Of a DNA stretch of 64,000 nucleotides, positions 41,603-50,452 are shown in pieces. Positions within the stretch are counted from its first letter, which is position 1; the number at the start of each line of letters is the position of its first letter. Both the position numbers and the translations under genes were made by a program. The notes beneath the pieces were generated by a model. The model searched no databases and was not told where the DNA came from. It was given only the letters and a program-made list of their open reading frames with translations. This DNA comes from CAYVHB01 sp964450865 (GTDB lineage: Bacteria; Bacillota; Clostridia; Saccharofermentanales; UBA5734): NCBI GenBank assembly GCA_964450865.1, contig CAYVHB010000014.1, positions 1 to 64,000 of the forward strand, written 5' to 3'.

Positions 41603-42970
41603 TCAATTCATGAAAAGCCGCAGCCATTTCATTTTTCCGGTATAGGGCGGGTAGCGAACCGGTATATCGAGCAGATTGGACTTGATCAGGATGCTTTTCT
41701 GACGGGAAAAAGTACTGAAACTGGCCTGGCCATGGTAAGTACCGATCCCGCTGGCCCCGATGCCACCGAATGGCAGATGGGGATTGGCCAGATGGACGAC
41801 CGTGTCATTGATGCAGCCCCCGCCGAATGGCATTTGCCGGATGATCTGGTCCTGGCGCTTTCGATCGTTACTGAAATAATAGAATGCCAGCGGTTTGGGC
41901 CGCTCCCTGATCTGCGTGAGGGCACTGTCCAGGTCGGTATATTCAATCAGCGGCAGGAGCGGTCCGAAGATTTCTTCCTGCATCAGGGTACTGTCCCAGC
42001 TGACCGGATCGAAAACAGTTGGGGCGATCTGCCGGGTCTGTTCATTGCAGGCGCCGCCAATGGCAACCGGATTGGCGGCCATCAGGCGGGCCAGGCGGGC
42101 GAAGTGCTTTTCGTTGATGATTTTGGGGAAACTGGCATTGGCTGCCGGTGACGGGCCGTAGAACTGGTGGATGTATTTGGCCAGGGACTGCAGCAGTGCG
42201 GCCTTGACCCTGGTTTGGACCACCAGGTAATCGGGGGCCACACAAGTCTGGCCGGCATTGAGGAATTTACCCCAGACGATGCGGCGGGCTGCCAGGTCGA
42301 TGTCGGCCGTTTCGTCGACGATACAGGGGCTTTTGCCCCCCAGCTCCAGCGTCACCGGAGTCAGGTGACGGGCAGCCGATTCCATAACCAGGCGGCCGAC
42401 GGCCTCACTGCCAGTGAAAAAGATATAGTCAAAGCGTTCGGCGAGCAGCGAGCTGTTGGCCTGGCGGCCACCCAGCACCGTTGTGATGTAGTCAGCCGGG
42501 AAACATTCGCTGACGATACGGGCGATGACAATGGAGGTCTGCCGGGCATAATCGGATGGTTTGACAATGGCACAATTGCCGGCGGCAATCGCTCCGATCA
42601 GCGGAGCCATGGCCAGCTGGAACGGATAATTCCAGGGAGAGAGGATCAGGACGACCCCGTAAGGTTCAGCATAGATGCGGCTGCTTGACAGCACGTGGGC
42701 CAGCGGGGTCGGAACCGGGCGCGGCCGGGCCCAGCGGGAAAGATGGCGTAGCGCGTGCTTGATTTCTTCACGAATAAAGCCGATTTCGGTGGCATATGAT
42801 TCAAAGGCATCCTTGTTCAGGTCGTGCTGCAAGGCGGCCGTAATGGCCGCTTCGTTGCTGATAATGGCCGCCCGCAGTTTTTGCAGCATTGTCCGGCGAA
42901 AGGCAAGGTCCCGGGTCACCCCGGTCAGGAAAAAAGCCTGCTGTTTCTCGATCATTTTTGCAATTTCCAT
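41603..42970 (-). CDS. Aldehyde dehydrogenase (class-3-like)
   Basis: 455 residues. NAD(P) binding GEAVGRLVMESAA-like region (FTGSEAVGRLV), general-base Glu in VTLELGGKSPCIV, catalytic Cys in NAGQTCVAPDYLVV, and PFGGIGASGIGTYHG near the end. The ~455-residue length without the longer N-terminus fits class-3/YwdH-type enzymes acting on fatty or aromatic aldehydes. ATG 42970 was chosen because the family begins there; the ribosome site is weak (GAAAGAG). It ends ~120 bp beyond the ligase, convergent. Upstream on the same strand is an iron alcohol dehydrogenase, so alcohol to aldehyde to acid interconversion is plausible. Confidence 0.93.
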   Translation of the reverse strand: MEIAKMIEKQQAFFLTGVTRDLAFRRTMLQKLRAAIISNEAAITAALQHDLNKDAFESYATEIGFIREEIKHALRHLSRWARPRPVPTPLAHVLSSSRIYAEPYGVVLILSPWNYPFQLAMAPLIGAIAAGNCAIVKPSDYARQTSIVIARIVSECFPADYITTVLGGRQANSSLLAERFDYIFFTGSEAVGRLVMESAARHLTPVTLELGGKSPCIVDETADIDLAARRIVWGKFLNAGQTCVAPDYLVVQTRVKAALLQSLAKYIHQFYGPSPAANASFPKIINEKHFARLARLMAANPVAIGGACNEQTRQIAPTVFDPVSWDSTLMQEEIFGPLLPLIEYTDLDSALTQIRERPKPLAFYYFSNDRKRQDQIIRQMPFGGGCINDTVVHLANPHLPFGGIGASGIGTYHGQASFSTFSRQKSILIKSNLLDIPVRYPPYTGKMKWLRLFMN

Positions 42971-43147
42971 GGCGGACTCTTTCTGGCCGCAAAGCTGGCC
43001 GGGCAATTGATTTGGCGAATATGGGATCCTGACACGCAATCAGCCAATCTCATCTGCGCTGCGAGTCCCCTGCGATTCAGTCAATCTCACGCGACTGGCG
43101 AATTACTTGAGCACTGCGAATTCGCGCCTTTTGCACGAATCCGGCTG

Positions 43148-44353
43148 TCACGGCTGAAGCTGCTCGAAAAGCTGCCGGAACTCGCCGCGCTGGATAATGC
43201 GGGGGACCGGATAGAACGGATTGGCCTCGCGGAAGCTGCGCTCAACCAGTAGCGGCAGATCGGCAGCCTGGATCTGGACAATTTTATCCGGGATCTGCAG
43301 CAGCGCGTTGAGTTTGCGGATTGAATCGAGAAATAAGGCAGCCTTGTGCGGTGTACTGTCACCGGCACCGCCCAGTCCGACATGGTCTGCCAGCTCGGCC
43401 AGTGGCCGGCTGATGTCTTCGCCATAGAAGGCCAGGACATGCGGCAGCAGCACCGCATTTGCCAGCCCGTGGGGGACCGCGTACAGGCCGCCGAGGGCGT
43501 GGGCCATGGCATGCACATTGCCAACATAGGCCCGGGTAAAGGCCCGGCCGGCCAGGTAGGCGGCCTGCTGCATGGCAGCCCGGGCCTGCAGGTCCTGGCC
43601 ATCATCCCAGGCCCGCGGCAAATGCTGAAATATCAGGGCGCAGGCTTCCTTCGCCCAGCGCCGGGTCTGCGGGGTGTTGGACTGGCCAATATAGGCCTCA
43701 ACAGCGTGGGTCAGCGCGTCAAGCCCGGTTGTGGCTGTCAGGTGAGGCGGCAGGCCGGTGGTCAGGCCCGGTTCATGGACAGCAACGTGCGGCAGCAGGG
43801 ATATATCCGTGATCGCGTACTTTTCATGGGACTGTGCATCCATGATCACTGCCACGATCGTGCTCTCGCTGCCGGTACCGGCGGTCGTCGGCACGACAAA
43901 TAACGGTGGAATGAAGCCCAGGACTTTCAACAGGCCCCGCATCCGGGCGATTGGCTTGCGCGGCCGGGCCAGGCGGGCGGCAACGCCCTTGGCACAATCG
44001 ATCGGCGAACCGCCGCCGGCGGCGATAATGCCCTGGCAGCTTTCCTGGCGGTAAATCAGCAGGGCCGCCTCGATGTTTTCGATCGTGGGATTGGGATGGG
44101 TCTGGTCATAGATCGCGCAGCGGATCCCGGCCTGGTCCAGATCCGCCTGCAGGCCTGTCAGCAAGCCGAGCGCCGTGACCCCCTTGTCCGTGACAAGCAG
44201 GACCGACTGGATCCGGCGCTGGCTGATCAAGAGCGGCAGCTGCCGCAGGCTGCCTGGCCCGGACAGGATAACCTGCCGTCGCCAGGGCAGCAAGTACGCC
44301 ACCAGGCGCATCACCGCCTGATAGACCCGACAATAGATTTCAAACCAGAACAT
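43148..44353 (-). CDS. Iron-containing alcohol dehydrogenase
   Basis: 401 residues of the group III Fe-ADH family. The dinucleotide-binding GGGSPIDCAKGVAA; VPTTAGTGSESTIVAVI; the metal-ligand segment GLDALTHAVEAYIG (D/H ligands) and NVHAMAHALGGLYAVPHGLANAVLLPHVL (two His ligands). An N-terminal extension (YCRVYQAVMRLVAYLLPWRR) precedes the usual start and is atypical. Start set at ATG 44353, just after GGGGGCAGGA; an earlier ATG at 44374 is possible. Interconverts an alcohol and an aldehyde with NAD(P)H. Adjacent to the aldehyde dehydrogenase on the same strand (~180 bp). Confidence 0.93.
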   Translation of the reverse strand: MFWFEIYCRVYQAVMRLVAYLLPWRRQVILSGPGSLRQLPLLISQRRIQSVLLVTDKGVTALGLLTGLQADLDQAGIRCAIYDQTHPNPTIENIEAALLIYRQESCQGIIAAGGGSPIDCAKGVAARLARPRKPIARMRGLLKVLGFIPPLFVVPTTAGTGSESTIVAVIMDAQSHEKYAITDISLLPHVAVHEPGLTTGLPPHLTATTGLDALTHAVEAYIGQSNTPQTRRWAKEACALIFQHLPRAWDDGQDLQARAAMQQAAYLAGRAFTRAYVGNVHAMAHALGGLYAVPHGLANAVLLPHVLAFYGEDISRPLAELADHVGLGGAGDSTPHKAALFLDSIRKLNALLQIPDKIVQIQAADLPLLVERSFREANPFYPVPRIIQRGEFRQLFEQLQP

Positions 44354-44646
44354 AAATCCTGCCCCCCACGCCATTTCTTTTATATTATCACGCCTGCCTG
44401 ATAAAATAATGCAGATTCATGTAAAAATCCGGATCGGCGAAACGGTCATGGCATTCGGCGAAATATTTTTTTATAATGTAATATAATCACGGAACAAACG
44501 CTTACGGAAAGGGTAAGATAGCAACAGTCAGCCAGACGTGATCCGGATTCAACCCCGATACAAACTGGTTCCATACACCGGTCCGGCCAGGCTGACGTTG
44601 CAGGACGACCAGCCCCAACACGGGATTCCATATTCAGGAGGATGTT

Positions 44647-44979
44647 ATGTTCGGATTATTCGGAAAAAGAGCGCACTCGATGTCAATGGCAGAAGCCCAG
44701 AAGGAACTGGCCAAGAGCCAGGACATCATTTTGCTGGATGTCAGGACCAGGGAAGAACACAAGCAAGGCCACATCAAGGGCAGCATCAATGTGCCGCTTG
44801 ACCAGGTGCCGGTCCAGCTGGCCAAGAAAGTTCCCGACAAGAGCGCCCGTATTTTCGTCTATTGCCTCAGTGGCGGCCGCAGCAGCCAGGCCTGCAGCTG
44901 GATGGTCAGCAATGGCTATGAAAACGTCACCAATATCGGCGGCATTTCCAGCTGGCCGGGATCAGTCGTCAGGGGGTAA
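44647..44979 (+). CDS. Rhodanese-like sulfurtransferase
   Basis: 110 residues, a single rhodanese domain: DIILLDVRTREEHKQGHIKGSINVPL, with the active-site loop VYCLSGGRSSQA and catalytic C73. It can carry a persulfide. AGGAGG precedes the ATG by 5 nt. Its stop touches the next gene, a CoA-disulfide reductase with its own rhodanese domain, so both likely act in sulfur or persulfide handling. Two TATAAT boxes (44472-44477 and 44482-44487) upstream may be the promoter. Confidence 0.93.
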   Translation: MFGLFGKRAHSMSMAEAQKELAKSQDIILLDVRTREEHKQGHIKGSINVPLDQVPVQLAKKVPDKSARIFVYCLSGGRSSQACSWMVSNGYENVTNIGGISSWPGSVVRG

Positions 44980-44984
44980 TGAAC

Positions 44985-46667
44985 ATGAAAGCTATTATCG
45001 TTGGTGGTGTCGCCGGTGGCGCCGGTACAGCCGCCCGCTTGCGCCGCAATAATGAAACCGCGGAAATCATCATGCTGGAGAAGGGCCCGTACATTTCTTT
45101 TGCCAACTGTGGCCTGCCCTATTACATCGGCGGCGTGATTACCGACAAAGACGAACTGCAGCTGCAAACACCGGAAAGTTTCAACGCCCGCTTCAATGTT
45201 GATGTCCGGGTTTTGCACGAAGTCACCGCGATTGATACTGCCGCCAGGACTGTGACGGTCCAGGACCTGCGCAACCAGACAAGCTATACCGAATCCTATG
45301 ACGTCCTGGTTCTCTCGCCGGGGGCCCGGCCGATCCTGCCGCCGATCAGCGGCTACAACCTGCCTCATGTCTTCACGCTGCGGACGATCCCTGACACCTA
45401 CAAGATCAAGGATTTCATCACTGAAAAGCAGCCCAGACGGGCCGCGATCATCGGCAGTGGTTACATCGGTGTGGAAATGGCGGAAAATCTCCACCACGCC
45501 GGCCTGCAGGTGGCGATGATTGAAGCGCAGAATCATGTGATCGGCTCACTGGACGCGGATATGGCCGCCCTGGTGCACAATGAAATCCGCCAAAACAGCG
45601 TTGAGCTGTACCTGGAAAGTAAAGTCGTCGCCATCGATCAAACCGGCCTGACCCTTGAGGATGGGCGGCGGATCGAGGCCGACCTGGTCCTGATGAGCAT
45701 CGGTGTACAGCCGGAAACCGGCTTCATCAAGGGCAGCGGCATTGAGCTCGGCCCGCGCGGTGAACTGCTGATCGATGACCAGATGAAGACCAACATCCCG
45801 GATGTCTACGCCCTTGGCGATGCCGCGGTCATCACGAACTTTGTCTCCGGCAAAAAGATGATCATTCCGCTGGCTTCGCCGGCCAACAAGCAGGCCCGCC
45901 TGGTTGCTGATATCATCAGTGGCAAGAATGTCCGCTACACCGGTACCCAGGGCACGGCCATCGCCCAGATCTTCGGCCAGACTGTCGCCGTAACCGGTGA
46001 AAGCGAAACCAGCCTGCAGCGCAATGGTGTTGCCTATCGCAAATCCTACACCTTCAGCGGCTCCAATGCCGGTTATTATCCCGGGGCTAAAACCATGACC
46101 ATCAAGCTGCTGTATACCGATGATGGTCATCTGCTTGGCGCCCAGATTGTTGGCCCGAAGGGCGTCGACAAACGGATGGATGTACTGGCCACGGCGATTC
46201 GCGCCAGGATGACCGTCTATGATCTGCAAGAACTTGAGCTGGCCTACGCCCCGCCGTTCTCATCGGCCAAGGATCCGGTCAATATGGCCGGCTATGTAGC
46301 CGCCAATCTCCTCGAGGGCAAATCCAGGCTGTTCTATGTTGAGGACCTGGCCAAAGTGACCGATGCTGACCTGCTGCTTGACGTCCGGACGCCGGGTGAA
46401 TTCCAGGCCGGTCATCTGCCCGGGGCGGTCAACATCCCGGTGGACAGCTTGCGCCAGCGCCTGGCTGAGATCGATCCCGGCAAGAAGGTCTATATCTATT
46501 GCGGCATTGGCCTGCGCGGCTATATTGCCCAGCAGATCCTGACTGCCCATGGGATCGACTCGCTCAACCTGAGCGGTGGTTATACCCTGTGGAAAGCCAT
46601 TGACCGTGACCGCCAGGCCCAGGCCGCCGCCGCCGTTGATTGCACTCACTGCGGCGCGCCGAAGTAA
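44985..46667 (+). CDS. CoA-disulfide reductase fused to rhodanese (FAD-dependent)
   Basis: 560 residues. FAD-binding VGGVAGGAGTAARLRR, redox-active C42 in SFANCGLPYYIGG (the single-Cys CoADR signature), NAD-binding AIIGSGYIGVEMAENL, FAD motif VYALGDAAVI. A C-terminal rhodanese domain (~455-545) carries catalytic C506 in YCGIGLRG. The protein ends with an extra C-T-H-C-G motif not usual for the family. CoADR-rhodanese proteins reduce CoA disulfide or CoA persulfide and polysulfide. Start favoured at ATG 44985 (AGGGGG 8 nt upstream); an ATG at 44979 overlaps the previous stop. Confidence 0.93.
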   Translation: MKAIIVGGVAGGAGTAARLRRNNETAEIIMLEKGPYISFANCGLPYYIGGVITDKDELQLQTPESFNARFNVDVRVLHEVTAIDTAARTVTVQDLRNQTSYTESYDVLVLSPGARPILPPISGYNLPHVFTLRTIPDTYKIKDFITEKQPRRAAIIGSGYIGVEMAENLHHAGLQVAMIEAQNHVIGSLDADMAALVHNEIRQNSVELYLESKVVAIDQTGLTLEDGRRIEADLVLMSIGVQPETGFIKGSGIELGPRGELLIDDQMKTNIPDVYALGDAAVITNFVSGKKMIIPLASPANKQARLVADIISGKNVRYTGTQGTAIAQIFGQTVAVTGESETSLQRNGVAYRKSYTFSGSNAGYYPGAKTMTIKLLYTDDGHLLGAQIVGPKGVDKRMDVLATAIRARMTVYDLQELELAYAPPFSSAKDPVNMAGYVAANLLEGKSRLFYVEDLAKVTDADLLLDVRTPGEFQAGHLPGAVNIPVDSLRQRLAEIDPGKKVYIYCGIGLRGYIAQQILTAHGIDSLNLSGGYTLWKAIDRDRQAQAAAAVDCTHCGAPK

Positions 46668-46765
46668 TCGGCCGGAAATCTGCATACCTGCGGAATTTCA
46701 TATCGCAATTCCCCGGCGGATACGCCCCCGCGAACTGCCCCTTGATCGAGCTGAACGTTTCTCAC

Positions 46766-46803
46766 AAGCCCGGCTGCAGCCAACCTGCAGGCCGGGCTTT
46801 TTT
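46766..46803 (+). terminator. Rho-independent terminator
   Basis: AAGCCCGGCTGCAG (46766-46779) pairs with CTGCAGGCCGGGCTT (46785-46799), followed by TTTTTT. It ends the rhodanese/CoADR operon. Confidence 0.92.
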
Positions 46804-47118
46804 GGCGTGAGGATCTTCAGCGCCGGGAATTTCACAGACTGGCGTTTTTCCGCAGCCGTAAATTCTCGCGAGCCTGATTATTCACGGGTCGTGATTTCTC
46901 GCGCCCGTTTTTGATGGTCATTATTCAAGCTATTCTCTGGCCGGTTTTTGATAATCTTTCGATCATCAAAACAACATTGCGCAAATCCATTGAATGTTGA
47001 CCGGATTTCCGCTAGATTGTCGACAATACCATTATTAAAGGCTAAAAATATCCGGTTTTGTCTAAGTATTCACAAGGTAGCAGTAGAACGGTAGAGCCAC
47101 TGGAAAGGCGGTAGAAGC
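46804..47118. promoter_or_regulatory. Control region upstream of the symporter operon
   Basis: The 12-bp perfect palindrome ATTGTCGACAAT lies at 47016-47027, about 90 bp before the small accessory gene, a candidate operator. No -35/-10 pair of good quality was found. GGTAGCAGTA at ~47076 also recurs near 61845. Confidence 0.4.
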
Positions 47119-47301
47119 ATGGTACTGGGAATTCCTGATTTCTGGATCTGGAGCGCGTTTTTGCTTTGCATCGGTAGCGCGGTTGCCTGCGTTGTGTATG
47201 GCATCGTGAACTGGAACAAAGGGTCTGACGATGAAAGCAAGCAAATCAACGAGGAGGTACGCTGGGAGGTCACGGAAAAGGAAGTCGAAGCCAACCTTTG
47301 A
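47119..47301 (+). CDS. Symporter small accessory protein
   Basis: 60 residues: one membrane helix (WIWSAFLLCIGSAVACVVYGIVNW) followed by a charged cytoplasmic tail rich in Glu. This matches the short accessory proteins encoded immediately before sodium:solute symporters in anaerobes. The symporter gene follows by ~100 bp. Ribosome site AAGGCGG upstream. Confidence 0.82.
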   Translation: MVLGIPDFWIWSAFLLCIGSAVACVVYGIVNWNKGSDDESKQINEEVRWEVTEKEVEANL

Positions 47302-47397
47302 TGGAGCGGAAGGTCGACAGGCTCTCGTTGTATGCGGACAGATCTCATTGCTGTTCAGGCGTGCAGCAGGTGCAGACTGTGTAGAATGGAGAATTTG

Positions 47398-49017
47398 ATG
47401 TTACTACCAATTGTTGCCTCGGTTATTTATCTGTTTATCCTGATCTGGCTGGGCTATATCGGCTATCGTGGCACGAAGACAGCCCGTGATTATATGCTGG
47501 CCGGTCGCCAGATTCACCCGATGATCATGGCATTGTCCTATGGGGCCACGTTTATCAGTACATCAGCCATCGTCGGATTTGGCGGCAATGCCGGCCTGTT
47601 TGGTTTTTCCCTGCTCTGGCTGACCTTCCTTAATATCCTGGTTGGCGTTTTTATTGCTTTTATTGTCTTTGGCAAGCGGACCCGCAAAATGGGCCATAAT
47701 GTTGATGCCCATACCTTTGCCGAATTGCTGGGTGTGCGCTTCCAGTCCAGGTTTATCCAGGGCTTTTCTGCCGCGGTCGTTTTCATTTTCATGCCCGTTT
47801 ATGCCGCTGCCGTGCTTAAGGGCGGCGTGGCCTTCATCGCAACCCAATTCAATGTCGATTTTAATGTGGCGCTGCTGTTCTTTACGATGATTGTGGCTGT
47901 CTACGTCCTGATGGGCGGGATGAAGGGCGTCATGTACACCGATGCCTTCCAGGGCATGATTATGTTTGCCGGGATGCTCTTCCTGCTGATCTATACCTAC
48001 ACCAGGCTTGGCGGCGTCACATCTGCCCATACGGCCCTGACCAACATGATGCAGGATCCGGGCGTCCAGGCACAGACCGCCAAGCTGACCGCCAATGGCT
48101 TCAAAGGCTGGACTTCAATGCCGACGTTTGGTTCGCCCTACTGGTGGACGGTCGTCACTTCCGTGGTTATGGGCGTCGGTATTGGCGTGCTGGCTCAGCC
48201 ACAACTGGCCGTGCGTTTCATGACTGTCAAGAGCAACCGGGAATTGAACCGGGCTGTGGCCTCCGGTGGCGTGTTTATCCTGATGATGACTGGCGTGGCC
48301 TTTGTGGTCGGTGGTCTGTCCAATGTCTACTTCTTCCAGCAAAGCGGCTCGACAGCGATGGTTGCCGCCAAAGGCGTAATCGACAACATCATTCCGCTGT
48401 TCCTTAAAGGCTTCATGCCCGACTGGTTCAGCACGGTCTTCCTGCTGACGCTGATGTCGGCGGCGATGTCAACGCTAAGTTCCCAGTATCATGTAGTTGG
48501 CACATCGATTGGCCGCGACCTGTTCGAAAAGAGCCTGAATCTGCGGGGCAACTCGGTATTGATCACCCGAATTGGTATCCTGTTCTCAATCCTGGTCAGT
48601 GCCGTGCTGGCCTATCTGGGCAACCAGCTCAAGACCGATATCGGCGTTATTGCCCAGGCTACCTCGATTTTCTTCGGTATTTGTGCCGCGGCGTTCCTGC
48701 CGACCTATATTGGCGCACTCTACTTCCGCCGCCTGACACGCAAAGCCGCCATTGCCAGTATCCTGACCGGATCGCTGGCCAGCTTCTTCTGGATCTTCTT
48801 TATTCATGCCAAAAACGCCTCAACCATCGGCCTGTGCCAGCTGCTGACCGGCAAACCGCACTTGCTGGCCGGGACGGCCCTCGTCAAGCTGTCAATGGTC
48901 GATGCGGTTATTGTTACCTTCCCGCTGGCAGTCCTGGTGATTATCGTCGTTGGCCTGCTCACCCGGCCCGATGTCGATGCCGGGCACGTTGAGCGCTGCT
49001 TCAGCGGCATCCGCTGA
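47398..49017 (+). CDS. Sodium:solute symporter (SSS family)
   Basis: About 539 residues with 13 or so membrane helices. Family motifs: GYRGTKTARDYMLAGRQIHPMIMALSYGATFISTSAIVGFGG (first helices, Na+ site), KGVMYTDAFQGMIMFAG, and the Na2-site region LMSAAMSTLSSQYHVVGTSIGRDL. A cysteine- and histidine-poor C-terminal stretch follows. SSS proteins import sugars, amino acids, organic acids or vitamins; the substrate is not evident. Start set at ATG 47398 (GGAG at 5 nt). The small accessory protein precedes it. Confidence 0.93.
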   Translation: MLLPIVASVIYLFILIWLGYIGYRGTKTARDYMLAGRQIHPMIMALSYGATFISTSAIVGFGGNAGLFGFSLLWLTFLNILVGVFIAFIVFGKRTRKMGHNVDAHTFAELLGVRFQSRFIQGFSAAVVFIFMPVYAAAVLKGGVAFIATQFNVDFNVALLFFTMIVAVYVLMGGMKGVMYTDAFQGMIMFAGMLFLLIYTYTRLGGVTSAHTALTNMMQDPGVQAQTAKLTANGFKGWTSMPTFGSPYWWTVVTSVVMGVGIGVLAQPQLAVRFMTVKSNRELNRAVASGGVFILMMTGVAFVVGGLSNVYFFQQSGSTAMVAAKGVIDNIIPLFLKGFMPDWFSTVFLLTLMSAAMSTLSSQYHVVGTSIGRDLFEKSLNLRGNSVLITRIGILFSILVSAVLAYLGNQLKTDIGVIAQATSIFFGICAAAFLPTYIGALYFRRLTRKAAIASILTGSLASFFWIFFIHAKNASTIGLCQLLTGKPHLLAGTALVKLSMVDAVIVTFPLAVLVIIVVGLLTRPDVDAGHVERCFSGIR

Positions 49018-49679
49018 TAAGACAGCTGGCCGCTGTAAAGAGCAACTGCGTTAAAAGGTCAAATTACAATCGGCGACGGTGTATGGGAAAGCCAGATTGG
49101 CCATGCCCTGCAGAGGTCCCGATCTGGGACAGAACAGTTCGTAAAATCACGCATTCAGCACATATCCGCGCAAGACACCCGTTCAACAGAGCGGGTGTCT
49201 TGTGATAGATGATCATGGGCGAGAACGGGCCGTTACAGATCGTGGGATAGCGCATGATGTCCGGATCACGGGCTAGAACGTTTTTATCGCATGCTTATCA
49301 GGTCGCCTGTCTGCGCACATCGCCGGGTGTCGAATCCATCCATTCCGGCCTTCGTTATTCTGAGTTGAATGGCATTTATTTGCTGCCGATATATGCAAGA
49401 TTATTTAATATCGATTGTAAAGCTATAACTGCAAGGCGATTAATCTGTTTTTTAATGTTGATGACCGGACGGAGGCTGTCTGGTTGAGAATAAGATAAAA
49501 TGAAATTGAACCAGAAATGTGCAAAAATGGCGGATATTGGTGATAAATTAAACAAAAATCTGACATCGCTCTTTACTAAATGAATTGTGTCCGCTAAAAT
49601 ATGCTTTGTTATGTCAAGCGTTTGGCAGAATGAAAAGCTGTTCGCCTGACGAGTAGTGGCCGGCTGGAAGAATGACAGG
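49018..49679. other. Long intergenic region with a perfect hairpin
   Basis: Arms CAAGACACCCG (49171-49181) and CGGGTGTCTTG (49192-49202) form a perfect 11-bp stem with a 10-nt loop and no T-run; it may be a rho-dependent end or processing site for the symporter mRNA. The AT-rich part (49380-49650) shows no gene. The minus-strand frame across it has no coding signature. Confidence 0.5.
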
Positions 49680-50357
49680 ATGATTTTAAAAATGAAAAAT
49701 GAGAATGCAAGTATGTCAAGCAGAGGATTCAGTACGTCGGACGATACAGCAATATCAGGCCCTGACGAAGCCAGGCCAGGCCTGTTGCCCGAAGTGTCCG
49801 CAGGATCCGGCATCACAACAGCAGATTCGCCGCTGATCCTGCCTGACGCGATATCCGAGCAAGCCGTCAATAACGAGAAGACCCTGCTTGGACCAGATCC
49901 TGACTCTGAAATATTTACGAATCCAGCCTGGGAAAAAGTCAATCCCGAAATGGCCCGGACGCTCGGCGTCTATGTTGCGAAGTATCCTTGTGCAAAGCGC
50001 CTGATGTTCGGCAGCCCCGTTTACTTTGTCCGTGACCGGATGTGGACCGGTATCAAGGGTAACGTTGTCTTTTTGCACCTGGATGCTGTGAGCCGTACCG
50101 CCGTCAGTCAGCTATCTCCCGAAATCATAGCTTTTGAGCCCCGACCGGGCCGGCTGCTCAAGGAGTATGTTGCCATGCCGGAGTCGCTCCTGAATGAAGC
50201 GTCCTTTTTCAGTGAGTGGCTGGAACAAGCCTATCAGACGGTTATCGCCATGCCGGATAAATCTGCCGCAGCCAATACATCCGAAAAGCCGGCAACGGCC
50301 CGGCGGACGGCCCGGCGCGCAACAAAAACGGACAAAACGTCCCGTTCGAAGCCGTAA
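49680..50357 (+). CDS. TfoX N-terminal-domain-like protein with low-complexity ends
   Basis: 225 residues from ATG 49680 (GTG 49656 and ATG 49692 are alternatives). Residues ~90-195 resemble TfoX_N: KRLMFGSPVYFVRDRMWTGIKGNVVFLHLD, then FEPRPGRLLKEYVAMPESLL. The usual RKMFGG.G.Y..G.MFA.I pattern is altered. The first ~85 residues (Ser/Asp/Pro/Gly-rich) and the last ~30 (KPATARRTARRATKTDKTSR, basic) look disordered. Stand-alone TfoX_N proteins have no proven role; the full TfoX regulates competence in gamma-proteobacteria. The basic tail could bind nucleic acid. Confidence 0.66.
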   Translation: MILKMKNENASMSSRGFSTSDDTAISGPDEARPGLLPEVSAGSGITTADSPLILPDAISEQAVNNEKTLLGPDPDSEIFTNPAWEKVNPEMARTLGVYVAKYPCAKRLMFGSPVYFVRDRMWTGIKGNVVFLHLDAVSRTAVSQLSPEIIAFEPRPGRLLKEYVAMPESLLNEASFFSEWLEQAYQTVIAMPDKSAAANTSEKPATARRTARRATKTDKTSRSKP

Positions 50358-50452
50358 AGCCGGGAATCCGGACCCGGCTGATCCATGAAGGCAGCCGTGA
50401 ATGATCTTCAGGAGAGCCTGGCATATCGCGTGAAAGCAGAGATAGCCTGGCC

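Noticed and set aside
49376..49942. Minus-strand open frame of ~190 codons
   Set aside because: It crosses an AT-rich non-coding stretch and the TfoX-like gene; composition is not protein-like and no start site is seen.
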